Shown in pieces: positions 62,871-64,000 of a DNA stretch of 64,000 bases (position 1 is the stretch's first letter; each line of letters opens with the position of its first letter). A program made the translations under genes and the position numbers. Source of the DNA: Fictibacillus halophilus (GTDB lineage: Bacteria; Bacillota; Bacilli; Bacillales; Fictibacillaceae); contig NZ_JAEACF010000002.1 in assembly GCF_016401385.1 (NCBI RefSeq), positions 1 to 64,000 of the forward strand, written 5' to 3'. The notes beneath the pieces are model-generated. The model was not told the origin of the DNA. It saw only the letters and a list, made by a program, of their open reading frames with translations, and did not search any database.

Positions 62871-62972
62871 GAAGACTTATAAAAACCATTTCAAGACTTA
62901 TAAATTTTTTTGAGGACTTATAAAAATGTTTGAAGACGTATAAATTTTTCCGAAGACTTATAAAAGAAAATT
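62871..62972 (+). repeat. Tandem array 5, 20-21-bp period, five degenerate units
   Basis: GAAGACTTATAAA-type units begin at 62871, 62892, 62912, 62932 and 62952 (GAAGACTTAT, CAAGACTTAT, GAGGACTTAT, GAAGACGTAT, GAAGACTTAT), each followed by A/T-rich variable bases. It lies between the acidic protein gene and the peroxiredoxin promoter. Confidence 0.85.
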
Positions 62973-62976
62973 TCAG

Positions 62977-63016
62977 TACAAAAAAGCCAGGGACCGCGAA
63001 TCCCTGACTTCATTTT
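62977..63016 (-). terminator. Terminator of the acidic repeat protein gene
   Basis: On the minus strand GTCAGGGA / TCCCTGGC with TTTTTT after it. Confidence 0.85.
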
Positions 63017-63018
63017 CA

Positions 63019-64000
63019 CTATTTTGTTTCAGTTTCTACTGTGATTTCAACTGTGTTTTCAGTTTTATCTTCTTGAGTTGCAGGTACTTCAACAACTTTT
63101 GAAGCATCTTCTTCTAAAACATCTTCAACTGCTAAAATTGCCGCGTTGATTGCTGCATGAAGCTTTGCATTTTCAGAAGCGTGCTCAACTGCTAATGAAC
63201 GAATTTTGTTCAAAAGAGCAGAAACTTCTTCTTCAGTCGTAGTTTCTTCAGTTGCCGGAGCTTCTTCTGTCACTTCTTCTTCAGTCGTAGCCTCTTCAGC
63301 TGCCGGAGCTTCTTCTGTCACTTCTTCTTCAGTCGTAGTCTCTTCAGTTGCCGGAGCTTCTTCCGTTACTTCTTCTTCAGTCGTAGTTTCTTCAGTTGCC
63401 GGAGCTTCTTCCGTTACTTCTTCTTCAGTCGTAGTTTCCTCAGTTACTGGTGCTTCTTCAGTTACTTCTACATCAGCATGTACAGCAGCGCTTGGTGCAG
63501 CATGCAATTTCGCATTTTCACTTGAACGCTCAAATGCATTAGAGTTGATTTTATTTTGAAGAGATTTGTTTTCTTGAACTTCTTCTGCGTCTTCAGAATC
63601 TTCTTCGTGAGAATGATCTTCTTCATTCTCAGTATCATCGTCCTCTTTTACTGCATCATCGTCAGCAATAACATCTGTTTTCTCTTCTTCTTTGACTGGG
63701 TTATCTTCATTTTCCTCTTGAACTGCTTCACCTTCAGAATCTTCATCGTCTTCTTTAACTGCGTCTTCATCAGAAACAACGTCAAGATCCTCTTTACGAG
63801 TGGCATCCTCATCTTCAGTCACTGAATCTTCTTTTTTACCTTCTTCAGGATTTGTTGTAACAGGAACTTCAATCTCAATGACTTCCGTTTTTTCTTCCTC
63901 AACAGGAATTACAACTTCTGTAGGTTCTTCAGTAACAGGTTTTGCAACAGGCTCATCCGTTTTAGTCGGAACAGCATGAACCGCTGCATTTGGAGCAGCG
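63019..64000 (-). CDS. Acidic repeat protein, C-terminal part (partial)
   Basis: The frame is open from the right edge to 63019, at least 326 codons, and its start lies outside the window. Very rich in Glu, Asp, Thr and Val. Five copies of a 16-residue unit VTEEAPATEETTTEEE lie at 63226-63465. A second module, NKI-x-S-x-A-x-E-x-(A/S)SENAKLHAA, occurs on both sides of them, and a partial AAPNAAVHA at the edge. No membrane anchor or sorting signal is seen at the C-terminus. I do not recognise the family. Confidence 0.85.
   Translation of the reverse strand, partial: AAPNAAVHAVPTKTDEPVAKPVTEEPTEVVIPVEEEKTEVIEIEVPVTTNPEEGKKEDSVTEDEDATRKEDLDVVSDEDAVKEDDEDSEGEAVQEENEDNPVKEEEKTDVIADDDAVKEDDDTENEEDHSHEEDSEDAEEVQENKSLQNKINSNAFERSSENAKLHAAPSAAVHADVEVTEEAPVTEETTTEEEVTEEAPATEETTTEEEVTEEAPATEETTTEEEVTEEAPAAEEATTEEEVTEEAPATEETTTEEEVSALLNKIRSLAVEHASENAKLHAAINAAILAVEDVLEEDASKVVEVPATQEDKTENTVEITVETETK
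63226..63465 (-). repeat. 48-bp coding tandem repeat, five copies
   Basis: 240 bp coding for five 16-residue VTEEAP(A/V)TEETTTEEE units; copies 2, 3 and 5 give identical protein sequence. Such repeats change copy number easily. Confidence 0.9.

Noticed and set aside
63206..63559. A 117-codon Ser/Val-rich frame on the + strand
   Set aside because: It is the antisense shadow of the 48-bp coding repeat of the acidic protein.

Overview
The window is chromosomal DNA of an endospore-forming Bacillaceae bacterium. The 5' end of a 16S rRNA gene at the left edge has a Bacillus-type sequence, and there are three small acid-soluble spore protein genes (sspH, sspE, sspK), a spore-cortex deacetylase (pdaA) and a PerR with the Bacillus metal ligands at the same residue numbers. 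Gene order follows Bacillus subtilis in three blocks, with insertions between them. Fictibacillus or a near relative is my guess; I could not test it.

Layout. 1-23.4 kb: rrn promoters and 16S, ygxA, ygzB, perR, a cobalamin adenosyltransferase, a 2-hydroxyacid dehydrogenase, ampS, sspH, bcp, a small K+ channel, an FMN reductase, an ABC-2 exporter (ATPase plus two permeases), gsaB, ygaE, a NERD-domain protein, a five-gene oligopeptide ABC importer, ygaD, ntdP and sspE. 23.5-36.4 kb: a YfhS-like gene, a dehydrogenase, mutY, yfhP, yfhJ, sspK, a YpzG-like gene, yfhH, a second dehydrogenase, recX, ybdD-cstA, yfhF, an amidohydrolase, a GNAT acetyltransferase behind a structured leader, and YfhE-like and yfhD genes. 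36.6-53 kb: maa, an RlmD-type methyltransferase, a secreted GH16 glucanase, pdaA, fumA, yfkAB, an HxlR regulator, yfkD, OsmC, yfkF, a thioredoxin-like gene, VanZ, yfkH, a GlsB-family gene behind a SigB-like promoter, a second GNAT gene and yfkJ. 53.4-64 kb: livJHMGF (branched-chain amino acid import), yjbQ, rsgA, a reductase, a two-gene unit holding a peroxiredoxin, and the C-terminal part of a long acidic repeat protein running off the right edge.

Most unusual items. (1) The peroxiredoxin at 62304-62771 is open over its full length except for one in-frame TGA exactly at the peroxidatic cysteine codon, followed 19 nt later by the GG-starting loop of a hairpin: a likely selenocysteine peroxiredoxin with a bacterial SECIS element. 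(2) Five intergenic stretches (13.2, 30.1, 42.4, 51.9 and 62.9 kb) are degenerate tandem arrays with a 20-21 bp period, each with its own core word; two share a core in opposite orientation. (3) Eight copies of a roughly 130-bp structured dispersed repeat lie between genes; one is split by a 125-bp palindromic insertion and another sits inside the peptide-transporter operon. (4) A tRNA-like element with mutually exclusive hairpins precedes the GNAT gene at 35 kb. (5) A cluster of DnaA-box-like 9-mers lies at 36.45-36.57 kb.

Genes that work together: PerR (with a self-directed Per box) and several thiol or selenol peroxide-defence genes (bcp, OsmC, the selenoperoxiredoxin); the two nutrient importers, each with a terminator just after the binding-protein gene; CstA with YbdD; and the spore genes, two of which share an identical SigG-like promoter word. 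All assignments come from reading the sequence and from memory of protein families; no database search was run.
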